A stretch of DNA of 41,965 nucleotides from Actinomycetota bacterium (GCA_005885555.1 VAWN01000097.1:1-41965); one strand, 5' to 3'. Positions 23,488 through 33,905 are shown, counted from the stretch's first letter. The notes: generated by a model not told the origin, from the sequence alone. A program made the numbers and translations.

Positions 23488-26400
23488 ATGTTCCTGCACC
23501 GTGCACGATGGCGGCCGATGACGGTCGCCGCCGGGCTCGCCGCGATCCTCGCGGTACCGGCACTCGCCGCCGCGCAACCCGCCGCGGCCGATCCGGGCCA
23601 CCCCGCGGTACCGGCCGCCGCGGCCGATCTCGCGTCGAACGTCAACCCCTTCTCCGGTACCCAGCCCGGCGGACCCGACTTCGGCACCGGCGGCGGCGCA
23701 GAGAACACCTTCCCCGGCGCGGACGTGCCGTTCGGCATGGTGCAGTGGAGCCCGGACACCGTGGTCAACCAACCCGGCGGGTACTTCTACCCGGACAACC
23801 GCATCCGCGGCTTCAGCATGACGCACTTCTCCGGCGCCGGCTGCAACGCCGCCGAGGACCTGCCGTTCATGCCGTTCGTCGGTCAGGTCACCACGTCACC
23901 GGCGAGCGACCCGATGCGGTACGTCTCAACGTTCTCGCACAGCCACGAGGCCGCGGCGCCCGGGTACTACGGCGTCACGCTCGACTCCGGCGCCACCATG
24001 GAACTCAGCGCGACGCAGCGCTCCGGCATGGCCCGCATCACCTACCCGGTCACCACGCAGGCGACCCTGCTGGTCAACGTATCGGGCTCCATCAACGGCG
24101 TGATGGACGCGCAGGTCGACGTCGGGAAGAACACCATCAGCGGCTGGGCCACCAGCGGGCACTTCTGCGGCGGCGGCAACGTATACCGGGTGTACTTCTC
24201 GGCCACGTTCGACAAGACCTTCGCCTCCGTCGGCACCTGGCACAACGACGCGGTCAGCGGCGGGTCGACATCGGTGCGGTCCGGCGCGGTCGCCAGCAAG
24301 GTGACGGCACCCGCGAAGCCCCGCGCGAGCGCGACACGGCACCCGGCCACCGCTGCCGGTGCGGCGAAGGCCGCCGCGCCCATCGTCTCGGTGTCCGGGC
24401 CGGGCTCCGGCGCGTTCGTCACGTTCGACTCCAGCAACAACCGCACGGTCAACGTGCGGGTCGGCCTGTCCTACGTGAGCGTGGCCAACGCCACCGCCAA
24501 CGCCAAGGCGGAGCAGGGAAAGAAGAACTTCGACGCGGTGGCCAAGGCCGCCCGCGCCGCCTGGAACGCGCGGCTCGGCGAGGTCGACGTCACCGGGGGT
24601 ACCCCGGCCCAGCGCACCGTCTTCTACACCGCGATGTACCACGCCCTGTTGCAGCCCAACGTGTTCAGCGACACGAACGGCCAGTACATCGGCTTCGACG
24701 GGATGAGCCATATGGCGCCCGCGGGCCACGCGCAGTACGCCAACTTCTCCGGCTGGGACATCTACCGGTCCGAGGCGCAACTGCTGGCGTTGCTGGCACC
24801 CAACGAGGCGGCCGACATCGCGCAGTCCATGTTCAACCAGGCGCACCAGGCCGGTGACGTGTGGGACCGGTGGTCGCAGAACAACGACTTCGAGGGCGTG
24901 ATGGTCGGCGACCCGTACCACTCGATCGTGTCGAGCATCTACGCCTTCGGTGCCACCGGGTTCGACGCGGCCGGCGCGCTGGCCTCGATGGTGCACGGCG
25001 CGACCACGGTACAGCGGCCCAGCGTCAGGTACATGGAGCGGCCGGGCCTGGCCGACCACCAGTCGCTGGGGTTCCTGCCCGGCGACCCGAGCACGACGCT
25101 GGAATACACCAGCGCCGACTTCGGCATCGCGCAGCTGGCCGGGCGCCTCGGCGACACCGCGAACCAGCAGAAGTTCATGACCCGGGCGCAGTTCTGGGAG
25201 AACCTGTACAACCCGGCGAACGGGTACCTGCAGCCGCGCAACCGGGACGGCTCCTTCATGGCGCCGTTCGACCCGGCGAGCCCGAACATGTACGTCGAGG
25301 GCAACGGCGCGCAGTACACCTGGATGGTGCCGTACGACCCGCGCGGGCTGTTCAACGCGATGGGCGGGGACGCTGCGGTGCGCGGCCGGCTGGACACGTT
25401 CTTCACCCAGCTCAATGCCGGCAACACCAAGCCTTTCGCGTTCCTGTCCAACGAGCCGTCCAGCGAAACGCCGTGGCTGTACGACTTCGCCGGTGCGCCG
25501 TACCGCACCCAGGCGATCGTCCGCCAGGCGCTGAACACGCTGTACCGTCCCACGCCCGACGGGTTCGCCGGCAACGACGACCTGGGCCAGATGGCCGCCT
25601 GGTACATCTGGGGCGCGCTGGGCATCTACCCGGAGATCCCGGGCCGGGCCGAGCTCGTCGTCGGTAGCCCGCTGTTCCCGCACATCGTGGTACACCGCCC
25701 GAGCGGGCAGACCATCACCATCGACGCGCCGGGTGCGGCGGCGGACACGTTCTACGTCCAGGGATTGACCGTCGACGGTATGGCGACCACGAAGCCGTGG
25801 CTGCCGGAGTCCTTTGTCAGCAAGGGCGGGACGCTGTCGTTCGCCCTGGGTACCACGCCGAACACCGCCTGGGGTGCCGACCCGGCCGACGCGCCGCCGT
25901 CGTTCCGCCAGGGCGAGGTGCCGTACCGCACCGCGGTCGATCCCGGCCACGTGTCGATCCAGCCCGGCGGGGCACCGGTCACCGCGCACCTGACCGTGCA
26001 GAGCATCAGCGGCAGCGCGGGTACCGTGTCGTGGGCGGCCAATCCGCCGGCCGGTGTCACGGTGAGCCCGGCGAGCGGCACCATCGCGGTACCGGCGTCC
26101 GGCCCGGCCTCGACCGACGTGACGGTCTCGGTCGCCGCGTCGGTGACGAACGGCTTCTACCACGTACCGGTGGCGCTGACCGCACCCGACGGCAGCGCGC
26201 TGCCGACCGCGACGCTGTCGTTGACGGTCGCCCAGCCGAACACGGTGTTCTGGTACAACAACAACGCCGGCATCTCCGACGACGCCAACCCGAGCCAGGC
26301 CGACTTCGACGGCGGCGGCTTCAGCTTCTCGGAGCAGGGACTGGAAGCGGCCGGCGTGAAGCCGGGCGGCCAGGTGACCGCGGGCGGCTTCACGTTCAGC

Positions 26401-26805
26401 TGGCCGGCCCAGCCGGTGGCGTTGCCGGACAACATCATGGTGGGTGGCGGCGGCCAGACCATCAACCTTTCCGGGGCGCCGACGAAGCTGGGGCTGCTCG
26501 GCAGTGCCAGCAACGGCAACGCGGTCGGGATGCTCACGGTGACCTACGCCGACGGCACCACGCAGACGGCGCAGGTCGGGTTCGGCGACTGGACGCTCGG
26601 CGCCGGCGGCGAGGGCCTGCAGTTCGGCAACGTGGTCGCGGCCCGCACGCCGTACCGCAACGCCTCCGGCGGCATGGATCAGGTGTTCACCTACGTGTTC
26701 GCCACCGCGCCGGTCGCCTTGTCCGGTAAGCCGATCGCGAGCATCACGCTGCCCGCGTCGGTCAACGGCGGTGATCTGCACGTGTTCGCGGTCGCGACCG
26801 CGTAG
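23488..26805 (+). CDS. Secreted GH92 alpha-mannosidase with C-terminal carbohydrate-binding-like domain
   Basis: 1105 residues. A signal peptide (LAAILAVPALAAAQPAAA) is followed by the GH92 N-terminal beta-sandwich (NPFSGTQPGG, GAENTFPGADVPFGMVQWSPDT, MTHFSGAGC) and the (alpha/alpha)6 catalytic domain. That domain carries FSGWDIYRSEAQLL, DPYHSIVSS, the acid region YVEGNGAQYTWMVPYD and the base region FAGNDDLGQMAAWYIWGALG. GH92 enzymes are Ca-dependent exo-alpha-mannosidases that trim mannan or N-glycans. After about residue 830 come a beta-sandwich linker (HVSIQPGG) and a terminal domain (FWYNNNAGISDD) probably binding sugar. A 25-residue Ala/Pro/Lys-rich insert interrupts the N-terminal sandwich (about 272-297). 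Shine-Dalgarno GGGAGG precedes ATG 23488. Confidence 0.92.
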   Translation: MFLHRARWRPMTVAAGLAAILAVPALAAAQPAAADPGHPAVPAAAADLASNVNPFSGTQPGGPDFGTGGGAENTFPGADVPFGMVQWSPDTVVNQPGGYFYPDNRIRGFSMTHFSGAGCNAAEDLPFMPFVGQVTTSPASDPMRYVSTFSHSHEAAAPGYYGVTLDSGATMELSATQRSGMARITYPVTTQATLLVNVSGSINGVMDAQVDVGKNTISGWATSGHFCGGGNVYRVYFSATFDKTFASVGTWHNDAVSGGSTSVRSGAVASKVTAPAKPRASATRHPATAAGAAKAAAPIVSVSGPGSGAFVTFDSSNNRTVNVRVGLSYVSVANATANAKAEQGKKNFDAVAKAARAAWNARLGEVDVTGGTPAQRTVFYTAMYHALLQPNVFSDTNGQYIGFDGMSHMAPAGHAQYANFSGWDIYRSEAQLLALLAPNEAADIAQSMFNQAHQAGDVWDRWSQNNDFEGVMVGDPYHSIVSSIYAFGATGFDAAGALASMVHGATTVQRPSVRYMERPGLADHQSLGFLPGDPSTTLEYTSADFGIAQLAGRLGDTANQQKFMTRAQFWENLYNPANGYLQPRNRDGSFMAPFDPASPNMYVEGNGAQYTWMVPYDPRGLFNAMGGDAAVRGRLDTFFTQLNAGNTKPFAFLSNEPSSETPWLYDFAGAPYRTQAIVRQALNTLYRPTPDGFAGNDDLGQMAAWYIWGALGIYPEIPGRAELVVGSPLFPHIVVHRPSGQTITIDAPGAAADTFYVQGLTVDGMATTKPWLPESFVSKGGTLSFALGTTPNTAWGADPADAPPSFRQGEVPYRTAVDPGHVSIQPGGAPVTAHLTVQSISGSAGTVSWAANPPAGVTVSPASGTIAVPASGPASTDVTVSVAASVTNGFYHVPVALTAPDGSALPTATLSLTVAQPNTVFWYNNNAGISDDANPSQADFDGGGFSFSEQGLEAAGVKPGGQVTAGGFTFSWPAQPVALPDNIMVGGGGQTINLSGAPTKLGLLGSASNGNAVGMLTVTYADGTTQTAQVGFGDWTLGAGGEGLQFGNVVAARTPYRNASGGMDQVFTYVFATAPVALSGKPIASITLPASVNGGDLHVFAVATA

Positions 26806-26815
26806 CACGCAAGGC

Positions 26816-26848
26816 GTCCGGCGCCGCTACCGTCCTGCGGCGCCGGAC
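26816..26848. terminator. Strong hairpin downstream of GH92
   Basis: GTCCGGCGCCG (26816-26826) is perfectly inverted at 26838-26848, giving an 11-bp stem with an 11-nt loop, 11 nt after the GH92 stop. Confidence 0.7.
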
Positions 26849-26861
26849 CCGGTTCGACACA

Positions 26862-26892
26862 GTGGCCGGCCCGGCGCAACCGGGCCGGCCAC
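26862..26892. terminator. Second strong hairpin between convergent genes
   Basis: GTGGCCGGCCCGG (26862-26874) is perfectly inverted at 26880-26892, giving a 13-bp stem with a 5-nt loop. Together with the preceding hairpin it insulates GH92 from the convergent MOSC gene, whose stop is at 26901. Confidence 0.7.
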
Positions 26893-26900
26893 GTTCAGTC

Positions 26901-27740
26901 TCAGTCGAGCAGGGCTACCTCGTCGCCGGCCCGGATCTCGCCGGTGCCGTCGGGGATGAGGTTCAGGCCGAACAGCAACGCCTGGCCGAACCTGCGGTGG
27001 CGGGCCAAGGTACGCAACGGTTCCCGGCCGCGCTCGCCGGTCTCCTGGTCGGTCGTGGTGACCACGCAACGGTCCGACGGCTTGGGCGCGCGCAGCGGTA
27101 CCGTGCCGATCCGCAGCCGCCGCCCGATCCAGTCGTCCTCGGCGAAGGCGGGCGCACCGGAAACCACGACGTTGGGCCGGAACCGGGTCATCGGCAGCGG
27201 CCCCTCCTCGCTGCCGTCCTCGACGAGCCAGTCGTTGACCATGTCCAGCGACGCGGAGTTGGCCAGCAGCAACGGGTACCCGTCGGCCAGGCACACCCGG
27301 TCGTGCGGCCGGGCGTAGTCGGGGTCGACGGGACGGCGGGTCGGCTCGTCGAGGTACATGAGACGGACCTCGCGGCCGAGCACCGCGGACAGCCAGGTGT
27401 CGGCGGCGGCCCCGGCCCGGCTCAGCAGCACCCGCGTGCGCCAGACGGTGACCTCCGACAGCTCGCCGGCCTTGGCCGGCACGTGCAGGTCGGCGTGGCC
27501 GGCCGCACTCAGCATCAGGTCACCGTCCACAATGGACGGTTGGAGCTGGGTGAACCGCGGTTCCTCCCGCTGGGTGAGCATCCGGCCGTCCGCGTCGGTG
27601 ACGAGCCAGCGCCGGTCGCCGGCCAGGCCCCACGGTTCGACGACGGCAGCGTCGTGGTCGAGACGGCGAAAACCCTTGACGGGGTACCGGTGGATCGAGG
27701 CGAGCCGCATACCGGAACGGTACCGGGTTGCGTTCTGCAT
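26901..27740 (-). CDS. MOSC-domain protein (Moco sulfurase C-terminal / mARC-like)
   Basis: 279 residues. The N-terminal MOSC beta-barrel (SIHRYPVKGFRRL, WGLAGDRRWLVTDADGRMLTQRE, FTQLQP) and the MOSC domain (FRPNVVVSG, AFAEDDWIGRRLRIG, SDRCVVTTTDQETGE) are complete. The conserved Cys in SDRCVVTT is the residue that binds molybdenum or sulfur in mARC and MOSC proteins. The likely role is reduction of N-hydroxylated compounds or sulfur transfer. Two starts are possible: ATG 27740, which lies 7 nt after TATGTA and could be leaderless, and ATG 27710, which begins right at the family's usual N terminus but has no Shine-Dalgarno. Confidence 0.85.
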   Translation of the reverse strand: MQNATRYRSGMRLASIHRYPVKGFRRLDHDAAVVEPWGLAGDRRWLVTDADGRMLTQREEPRFTQLQPSIVDGDLMLSAAGHADLHVPAKAGELSEVTVWRTRVLLSRAGAAADTWLSAVLGREVRLMYLDEPTRRPVDPDYARPHDRVCLADGYPLLLANSASLDMVNDWLVEDGSEEGPLPMTRFRPNVVVSGAPAFAEDDWIGRRLRIGTVPLRAPKPSDRCVVTTTDQETGERGREPLRTLARHRRFGQALLFGLNLIPDGTGEIRAGDEVALLD

Positions 27741-27757
27741 AGAAAATTACATAGGGT
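27728..27757 (+). promoter_or_regulatory. RpiR-gene promoter with AT-rich imperfect palindrome
   Basis: TTGCGT (27728-27733), an 18-bp spacer and TAGGGT (27752-27757) end 6 nt before GTG 27764. Within the spacer TGCATAGAAAATTACA (27736-27751) is an AT-rich imperfect inverted repeat, out of character for this GC content. It is a candidate autoregulatory operator shared with the divergent MOSC gene. Confidence 0.5.
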
Positions 27758-27763
27758 CTGGGT

Positions 27764-28597
27764 GTGCATGAACAGATGCTGGCCCTGCTGGACGGGGTGC
27801 GGTTGACCCCGGCCCAGCGCCGCATCGCGCAGTGCCTGCTGGAGCGCGGCCCGCGCGCCGCCTACCTGTCCAGCGGCGAGCTGGCCGACCTCGCCCGGGT
27901 GAGCCAGCCGTCGGTGACCCGCTTCGCCACCGCGCTCGGTTACGACGGATATCCCGCGCTGCGCCGCGCCCTGCGCAACCTGGAGCCGGCCGAGGACCGT
28001 CCCGCGGGCGAAACCGAGGTGCAGCACGCGCTGCGCGCCGAGCACGACGCGCTGGCGCGGCTGGCCGACCGGCTCGCCGACGGCGGCGCCGAGCGGGCCG
28101 CCGTCGCCGAAGCCGGAAAGCTGCTCGCGGACACCCGGACGCTGCCGGTGCTCGGGCTGCGCTCGGCCGCGCCGCTCGCCGGTTACTTCGGCTACTTCGC
28201 CGCGAAGGTCCATCCGGACGTGCGTGTCCTGGATCACGGCGGCAGCACCCTGACCGATCGGCTGGAACAGGCCCGCGCGGCCGGCGCGACCGCGATGCTT
28301 GCAGTTGTGCTTCCGCGGTACCCGAAAGAGGCGCTCGACGCGTTGCGTGACGCGCGCGCCGCCGGCCTGTCCGTCGTCGCGCTCACCGACTCGCCGGTGG
28401 CCCCGGCGGCGCAGGCCGCCGACGTGACGCTGACCGCGCCGGTCGGTTCGCGGCTGGTCTTCGACCTGCACACCGGCCCGATGGCGCTGGCGATGGTGCT
28501 GCTGCAGGCGATGTGCGACGCCGCGCCGGCGCAGGCGTCGGCGCGGTTGGAGGAGTTCGAGGTGTCGGCCGCGCGGCGCGGCGTTTTCGTTGCCTGA
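27764..28597 (+). CDS. RpiR/MurR-family transcriptional regulator of the hut cluster
   Basis: 277 residues. The N-terminal HTH_6 domain (about 1-77: LTPAQRRIAQCLLE, LADLARVSQPSVTRFATALGYDGYPALRRALR) is followed by a SIS domain (about 110-260: LPVLGLRSAAPLAGYFGYFAAKVHPDVRVLD, LPRYPKEALDALRDARAAGLSVVALTDSP). SIS domains usually bind phosphosugars; in hut clusters this family is thought to respond to a pathway intermediate. It is 28 nt upstream of hutU in the same direction, so it is probably both autoregulatory and the hut regulator. Predicted leaderless. Confidence 0.9.
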   Translation: MHEQMLALLDGVRLTPAQRRIAQCLLERGPRAAYLSSGELADLARVSQPSVTRFATALGYDGYPALRRALRNLEPAEDRPAGETEVQHALRAEHDALARLADRLADGGAERAAVAEAGKLLADTRTLPVLGLRSAAPLAGYFGYFAAKVHPDVRVLDHGGSTLTDRLEQARAAGATAMLAVVLPRYPKEALDALRDARAAGLSVVALTDSPVAPAAQAADVTLTAPVGSRLVFDLHTGPMALAMVLLQAMCDAAPAQASARLEEFEVSAARRGVFVA

Positions 28598-28625
28598 CGA
28601 GTCTTTGCCTGCCTGAGGAGCCGAT

Positions 28626-30275
28626 GTGGAGACGATCCGAGCACCCAGAGGTACCGCGTTGACCGCGCGGAGCTGGCCGCAGGAGGCCGCCCTGCGGATG
28701 CTGTGCAACAACCTGGATCCGGCCGTCGCCGAGCGGCCCGAGGACCTCGTCGTATACGGCGGCACCGGAAAGGCGGCCCGGGACTGGCCGTCGTTCCACG
28801 CGCTGGTCCGCACACTGTCCACATTGGACGATGACGAGACGATGCTGGTGCAGTCCGGCCGGCCGGTCGGCGTGTTCCGCACCCACGAGTGGGCGCCCCG
28901 GGTGCTCATCGCCAACTCCAACCTGGTCGGCGACTGGGCGACCTGGCCGGAGTTCCGGCGCCTGGAGAAGCTCGGCCTGACGATGTACGGGCAGATGACC
29001 GCCGGCTCCTGGATCTACATCGGCACCCAGGGCATCCTGCAGGGTACCTACGAGACGTTCGCAGCCGTTGCGGCGAAACGGTTCGACGGCTCGCTCGCCG
29101 GTACGCTCACGCTGACCGCCGGCTGTGGCGGGATGGGTGGCGCGCAGCCGCTCGCGGTCACCATGAACGGCGGCGCATGCCTGATCGTCGACGTCGACCC
29201 GGCCCGGCTGCGCCGCCGCCACGAGACGCGCTACCTCGACGTGGTGGCCGGCTCGCTGGACGAGGCGCTTTCCCTCGCGGTTGCGGCGAAGCAGGAACGC
29301 CGCGCCCTGTCGGTCGGCGTCGCCGGCAACGCCGCCACCGTGATACCCGAACTGCTACGCCGCGGCACACCGGTGGACATCGTCACCGACCAGACCTCGG
29401 CGCACGACCCGCTGTCCTATGTCCCCGAAGGGATCGACGTCAGCGAAGCGGCGGCGTTCGCGGCGGACAAGCCCGAGGAGTACACCGAGCGGGCGCGCGC
29501 CTCGATGGCCCGGCACGTCGAGGCGATGGTCGGTTTCCTCGACGCCGGCGCCGAGGTCTTCGACTACGGCAACTCGATCCGCGGCGAGGCGCAGCTCGGC
29601 GGGTACCCGCGGGCCTTCGCGTTCCCCGGCTTCGTACCCGCCTACATCCGGCCGCTGTTCTGCGAAGGCAAGGGCCCGTTCCGGTGGGCGGCGCTGTCCG
29701 GCGAACCGGCCGACATCGCGGCCACCGACCAGGCGATCCTGGACCTGTTCCCGGACAACGAACCACTCGCCCGGTGGATCCGCATGGCCGGCGAACGCGT
29801 GGCGTTCCAAGGACTTCCGGCGCGGATCTGCTGGCTCGGGTACGGCGAGCGCGACCGGGCCGGCCTGCGGTTCAACGAGCTGGTCGCGTCCGGTGTGGTG
29901 ACCGCGCCGATCGTCATCGGCCGCGACCACCTCGACTGCGGTTCGGTCGCCTCGCCGTACCGGGAGACCGAGGCGATGGCCGACGGCTCCGACGCGATCG
30001 CCGACTGGCCGCTGCTGAACGCGTTGGTGAACACGGCATCCGGCGCGTCGTGGGTGTCCATCCACCACGGTGGCGGCGTCGGCATCGGCCGGTCGATCCA
30101 CGCCGGGCAGGTCACCGTCGCCGACGGCACCGAGCTTGCGGCGCGCAAGATCGAACGGGTACTCACCAACGACCCGGGCATGGGCGTGATCCGTCACGTG
30201 GACGCGGGGTACGAGTTGGCCGAGTCAGTCGCCGCCGCCAAGGGCGTGCGTATCCCGATGCGGGAAGAAACATGA
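28626..30275 (+). CDS. hutU: Urocanate hydratase
   Basis: Second step of histidine degradation: urocanate to 4-imidazolone-5-propionate, NAD-dependent. 549 residues, full length. Conserved segments are [46 protein letters not shown] (NAD+ binding), [14 protein letters not shown] and [55 protein letters not shown]. Shine-Dalgarno GAGGAG precedes GTG 28626. It overlaps the next gene by 4 nt. Confidence 0.97.
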   Translation: METIRAPRGTALTARSWPQEAALRMLCNNLDPAVAERPEDLVVYGGTGKAARDWPSFHALVRTLSTLDDDETMLVQSGRPVGVFRTHEWAPRVLIANSNLVGDWATWPEFRRLEKLGLTMYGQMTAGSWIYIGTQGILQGTYETFAAVAAKRFDGSLAGTLTLTAGCGGMGGAQPLAVTMNGGACLIVDVDPARLRRRHETRYLDVVAGSLDEALSLAVAAKQERRALSVGVAGNAATVIPELLRRGTPVDIVTDQTSAHDPLSYVPEGIDVSEAAAFAADKPEEYTERARASMARHVEAMVGFLDAGAEVFDYGNSIRGEAQLGGYPRAFAFPGFVPAYIRPLFCEGKGPFRWAALSGEPADIAATDQAILDLFPDNEPLARWIRMAGERVAFQGLPARICWLGYGERDRAGLRFNELVASGVVTAPIVIGRDHLDCGSVASPYRETEAMADGSDAIADWPLLNALVNTASGASWVSIHHGGGVGIGRSIHAGQVTVADGTELAARKIERVLTNDPGMGVIRHVDAGYELAESVAAAKGVRIPMREET

Positions 30276-31471
30276 CGAGCCCGGACCGGTTCGCCGCGCT
30301 GTGGCGGTCGCTGGCGCCGATCGGCCGCACGCCGAACGGGTACCACCGGCTGTCCTGGACCGACGCGGACCTGGCGTGCCGGGAGTGGTTCCTCGATGAG
30401 GCGGCCGACCGCGGGCTGCGGGTGCAGACCGACGGCAACGGCAACCTGTGGGGCTGGCTGGGCGACCCGGCCGACGGCGACGCGGTGGTCACCGGGTCGC
30501 ACCTCGATTCGGTACCGGGCGGTGGCGGCTACGACGGCCCGCTCGGCATCGTCTCCGCGTTCCTCGCGCTGGACCTGCTGGCCAAGCGCGGCAGGACGCG
30601 GCGCCGGCCGATCGGCGTGGTGGCCTTCACCGAGGAGGAGGGTTCCCGGTTCGGCGTCGCCTGCCTCGGTTCCCGGCTGCTGACCGGCGCGCTCGACCCG
30701 CAGCGGGCGGCCGGGCTGCGCGACCGCGACGGGGTGCGCCTGGCGGAGGCGATGAAGTCCGCCGGGGTCGACACGTCCGGGCTCGGTCCGGACCCGGACC
30801 GGCTGGCGCGGATCGGCACGTTTATCGAGCTGCACATCGAGCAGGGCCGGGCGCTGGCGGTACCCGTCGGCGTGGCGAGCGCCATCTGGCCGCACGGCCG
30901 CTGGCGGATGGAGTTCACCGGGCAGGGCAACCACGCCGGTACCACCCGGATGGCCGACCGGCACGATCCGATGCTGACGTTCGCCTTCGCGGTACTGGCG
31001 GCGAACAAGGAGGCGCGGTTGCGCGACGGGCACGCGACGGTCGGCCGGGTGAGCGTGGAACCCAACGCCACCAACGCGATCCCGTCCTCGGTGACGGCGT
31101 GGCTGGACGCGCGCGCCGCGGATCAGTCCACTGTGGACGCTCTGCTGGCCGCGATCGAGGGGCGCATCACGGAGCGCGCAACCCGTGACGGCACCGGGTT
31201 CGCCATCGAGGCCGAGTCGGCGTCGCCGGTCGTGGAGTTCCACACCGCGCTGCGCGACCGCCTGGCGTCCCTCCTCGGCGGCGCGCCCGTACTGCCGACC
31301 GGGGCGGGACACGACGCCGGAGTGCTCGCCGCGCACGTACCCACCGCGATGCTGTTCGTCCGCAACCCGACCGGCGTGTCCCACGCCCCCGAGGAGTCCG
31401 CCACCGACGTCGACTGCGCGGCCGGCGTCGAGGCGCTCGCGACGGTACTGGAGGAGTTGGCGTGCCGGTGA
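30272..31471 (+). CDS. M20-family amidohydrolase in the hut operon (allantoate amidohydrolase / N-carbamoylase-like)
   Basis: 399 residues of the HyuC/AllC branch of M20 di-metal hydrolases. Metal ligands are visible in [36 protein letters not shown] and [22 protein letters not shown] marks the dimerisation domain. ATG 30272 overlaps the hutU stop, and its stop overlaps hutF. HutF releases N-formyl-L-glutamate, and no hutG (N-formylglutamate deformylase) is present. The simplest reading is that this enzyme cleaves N-formylglutamate to glutamate and formate. That is inference from position; the family's own name reflects allantoate or N-carbamoyl substrates. Confidence 0.88.
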   Translation: MTSPDRFAALWRSLAPIGRTPNGYHRLSWTDADLACREWFLDEAADRGLRVQTDGNGNLWGWLGDPADGDAVVTGSHLDSVPGGGGYDGPLGIVSAFLALDLLAKRGRTRRRPIGVVAFTEEEGSRFGVACLGSRLLTGALDPQRAAGLRDRDGVRLAEAMKSAGVDTSGLGPDPDRLARIGTFIELHIEQGRALAVPVGVASAIWPHGRWRMEFTGQGNHAGTTRMADRHDPMLTFAFAVLAANKEARLRDGHATVGRVSVEPNATNAIPSSVTAWLDARAADQSTVDALLAAIEGRITERATRDGTGFAIEAESASPVVEFHTALRDRLASLLGGAPVLPTGAGHDAGVLAAHVPTAMLFVRNPTGVSHAPEESATDVDCAAGVEALATVLEELACR

Positions 31472-32757
31472 CGAGCTACCACGCTGACTACGCCTGGCTC
31501 GGCGGTGACTCCCCCGCCCACGAGGTGCGCATCGAGGTGCGCGACGGTCGGATCGCCTCCGTCACCCCCGGTGCGCCCCGCGACGGCACCCGGCTGCCCG
31601 GGCTCACCCTGCCGGGCCTGGCCAACGCGCACTCCCATGCGTTCCATCGCGCCCTGCGCGGCCGTACCCACACCGGCGCCGGTACGTTCTGGACCTGGCG
31701 CGACCGGATGTACGAGGTCGCCGCGCGCCTGGATCCCGACTCGTACCACCGCCTCGCCCGCGCGGTGTACGGCGAGATGGTGCTCGCCGGCATCACCTGC
31801 GTCGGCGAGTTCCACTACCTGCACCACGCGCCGGACGGCTCCCGGTATGCCGACCCGAACGCGATGGGCCACGCGTTGCTGGCCGCCGCCCGGGAGGCGG
31901 GCATCCGGGTCACCCTCCTCGACACGCTGTACCTGTCGTCCGCAGTGGACGGTGCACCGCTGACCGGTCCGCAGCGGCGCTTCGGCGACGGGTCGGTCAA
32001 CGCCTGGGCGGAGCGGGTCCGCGCGCTGGAGCCGGGCCCCCACGCCGTTGTGGGATACGCGGCACACTCCATCCGGGCGGTACCGGCGGCCGCGCTCGCG
32101 GTACTGGACCCCGGAAAGCATCCGTTCCACGTGCACCTGTCCGAGCAACGCGCGGAGAACGAGGCCTGCCAGGCGTGGTACGGCTGCTCCCCCACCGAGT
32201 TCCTGGACCGCAGCGAGCTGCTCGGCGAGCACACGACGGTCATCCACGCAACCCATCTCGAAACGAAAGACGTCGAACGGCTCGGCAGCACCCGCACCCG
32301 CGCCTGCTTCTGCCCCACCACCGAACGCGACCTCGCCGACGGGATCGGTCCGGCACGGGCGCTGGCCGACGCCGGCGCACCGCTGTGCCTGGGCAGCGAC
32401 TCGCACGCGGTCATCGACCTTTTCGAGGAGGCCCGCGCCGTCGAACTGGACGAGCGGCTGCGCACCGAGACGCGCGGCCACTTCACCGCGGCGGAACTGC
32501 TGACCGCGGCCACCGAGACCGGCCACGCCGCGCTCGGCTGGACCGACGCCGGCCGGATCGCCGAGGGGTACCGTGCCGACCTGGTCACCGTCGACCTCGA
32601 CAGCGTCCGCACCGCCGGCACGCAACCGTTGGCCGGAGCCGTGTTCGCGGCGACCGCCGCCGACGTCACCCACGTGGTCGTCGACGGCCGCCCGGTCGTC
32701 GTCGACCGGCGGCACCGCGACCTCGACGTATCCGCCGAGCTGAAGGCATTGCTATGA
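31462..32757 (+). CDS. hutF: Formimidoylglutamate deiminase
   Basis: Converts N-formimidoyl-L-glutamate to N-formyl-L-glutamate and ammonia. 431 residues of the amidohydrolase superfamily with a single-metal site: [13 protein letters not shown] (HxH), HVHLSEQ (third His), IHATHLE and [23 protein letters not shown] (Asp). These match the HutF subclass in Pseudomonas and Streptomyces. GTG 31462, preceded by GGAGGAG 5 nt upstream, is preferred over GTG 31468. It overlaps both neighbours. Confidence 0.95.
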   Translation: MPVTSYHADYAWLGGDSPAHEVRIEVRDGRIASVTPGAPRDGTRLPGLTLPGLANAHSHAFHRALRGRTHTGAGTFWTWRDRMYEVAARLDPDSYHRLARAVYGEMVLAGITCVGEFHYLHHAPDGSRYADPNAMGHALLAAAREAGIRVTLLDTLYLSSAVDGAPLTGPQRRFGDGSVNAWAERVRALEPGPHAVVGYAAHSIRAVPAAALAVLDPGKHPFHVHLSEQRAENEACQAWYGCSPTEFLDRSELLGEHTTVIHATHLETKDVERLGSTRTRACFCPTTERDLADGIGPARALADAGAPLCLGSDSHAVIDLFEEARAVELDERLRTETRGHFTAAELLTAATETGHAALGWTDAGRIAEGYRADLVTVDLDSVRTAGTQPLAGAVFAATAADVTHVVVDGRPVVVDRRHRDLDVSAELKALL

Positions 32758-33905
32758 CTAGTCTTCTGGTCACCAACATCGGCGAGCTGACCACGCACGG
32801 TCCACAAGGGACGGTGCAGCACGCCTCGCTCATCATCGACGAGGGCCGGGTCGCCTGGGTCGGCGCGAAGAGCCACCAACCGCCGACCGACGCGCGCCTG
32901 GACGTCGAGGGTCGGGCGGTCGTCCCCGGCTTCGTGGACAGCCACGCACACCTGGTCTTCGCCGGTTCCCGGGCGGTGGAGTTCGCCGCGCGGATGGCCG
33001 GCGAACCCTACACCGGCGGCGGTATCCGCACCACGGTCGCGGCCACCCGCGGGGCCACCGACCAGACCCTGCACGACAACGTCGCACGGCTGGTCGCCGA
33101 GACGCAGCGGCAGGGTACGACGACGGTGGAGATCAAGAGCGGGTACGGCCTCACCGTCGAGGACGAGGCCCGGTCGCTGCGCATCGCCGCGCAGTTCTCG
33201 CCGGAGACCACCTACCTCGGCGCCCACGTGGTACCCGACGGCACCGACCCGGACGCCTACGTCCGGCTGGTCTGCGGCGAGATGCTCGACGCCGCCCGCC
33301 CGCACGCGAAGTGGGTCGACGTGTTCTGCGAGCGCGGCGCGTTCGATGTCGACCAGGCGCGCGCCGTCCTCGCCGCCGGCATGCAGGCCGGCCTGGGACC
33401 GCGCATCCACGCCAACCAGCTGACCGAGGGCGGCGGCGTGCAGCTGGCGGTGGAACTGCAGGCCGCCAGCGCTGACCACTGCACCCATCTGTCCACAAAG
33501 GACGTTGACGCGCTCGCCGGCTCGCAGACCGTCGCGACGCTGCTGCCCGGCGCCGAGTTCTCCACCCGGTCGCCGTACCCGGACGCGCGCGCCCTGCTCG
33601 ACGCCGGCGCGACGGTCGCGCTGGCCACCGACTGCAACCCCGGGTCGTCGTACACCACCTCGATGCCATTCTGCATCGCGCTCGCGGTGCGGGAGATGCG
33701 GATGACCCCGGCCGAGGCGCTGTGGTCCGCCACGACCGGCGGCGCCCGCGCGCTGCGCCGCGACGACATCGGGCACCTGTCCGTCGGCGCCCGGGCGGAC
33801 CTGACCGTCCTGGACGCACCGAGCTTCCTGCACCTGGCCTACCGCCCGGGGGTACCCCTCGTGCACACCGTCCTGCGCAACGGAGAATTCACATGCACAC
33901 CGTGA
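32754..33905 (+). CDS. hutI: Imidazolonepropionase
   Basis: Hydrolyses 4-imidazolone-5-propionate to N-formimidoyl-L-glutamate. 383 residues, within the family's range. Zn/Fe ligands and conserved blocks are [75 protein letters not shown] and [20 protein letters not shown] 32754 overlaps the hutF stop by 4 nt; the upstream extension of this frame is only hutF in another frame. Confidence 0.97.
   Translation: MTSLLVTNIGELTTHGPQGTVQHASLIIDEGRVAWVGAKSHQPPTDARLDVEGRAVVPGFVDSHAHLVFAGSRAVEFAARMAGEPYTGGGIRTTVAATRGATDQTLHDNVARLVAETQRQGTTTVEIKSGYGLTVEDEARSLRIAAQFSPETTYLGAHVVPDGTDPDAYVRLVCGEMLDAARPHAKWVDVFCERGAFDVDQARAVLAAGMQAGLGPRIHANQLTEGGGVQLAVELQAASADHCTHLSTKDVDALAGSQTVATLLPGAEFSTRSPYPDARALLDAGATVALATDCNPGSSYTTSMPFCIALAVREMRMTPAEALWSATTGGARALRRDDIGHLSVGARADLTVLDAPSFLHLAYRPGVPLVHTVLRNGEFTCTP

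Noticed and set aside
23926-26808. 960-codon minus-strand frame opposite the GH92 gene, and the similar 807-codon frame opposite the ATP-grasp genes (18847-21270)
   Set aside because: Both have the Arg/Gly/Val-rich composition of third-position GC artefacts and lie wholly opposite genes with clear homology.
28816-28824. A replication origin, because CTGTCCACA resembles a DnaA box
   Set aside because: Copies are single, kilobases apart and inside genes, with no clustering and no dnaA or dnaN nearby. They are treated as part of the iterated 13-bp motif instead.
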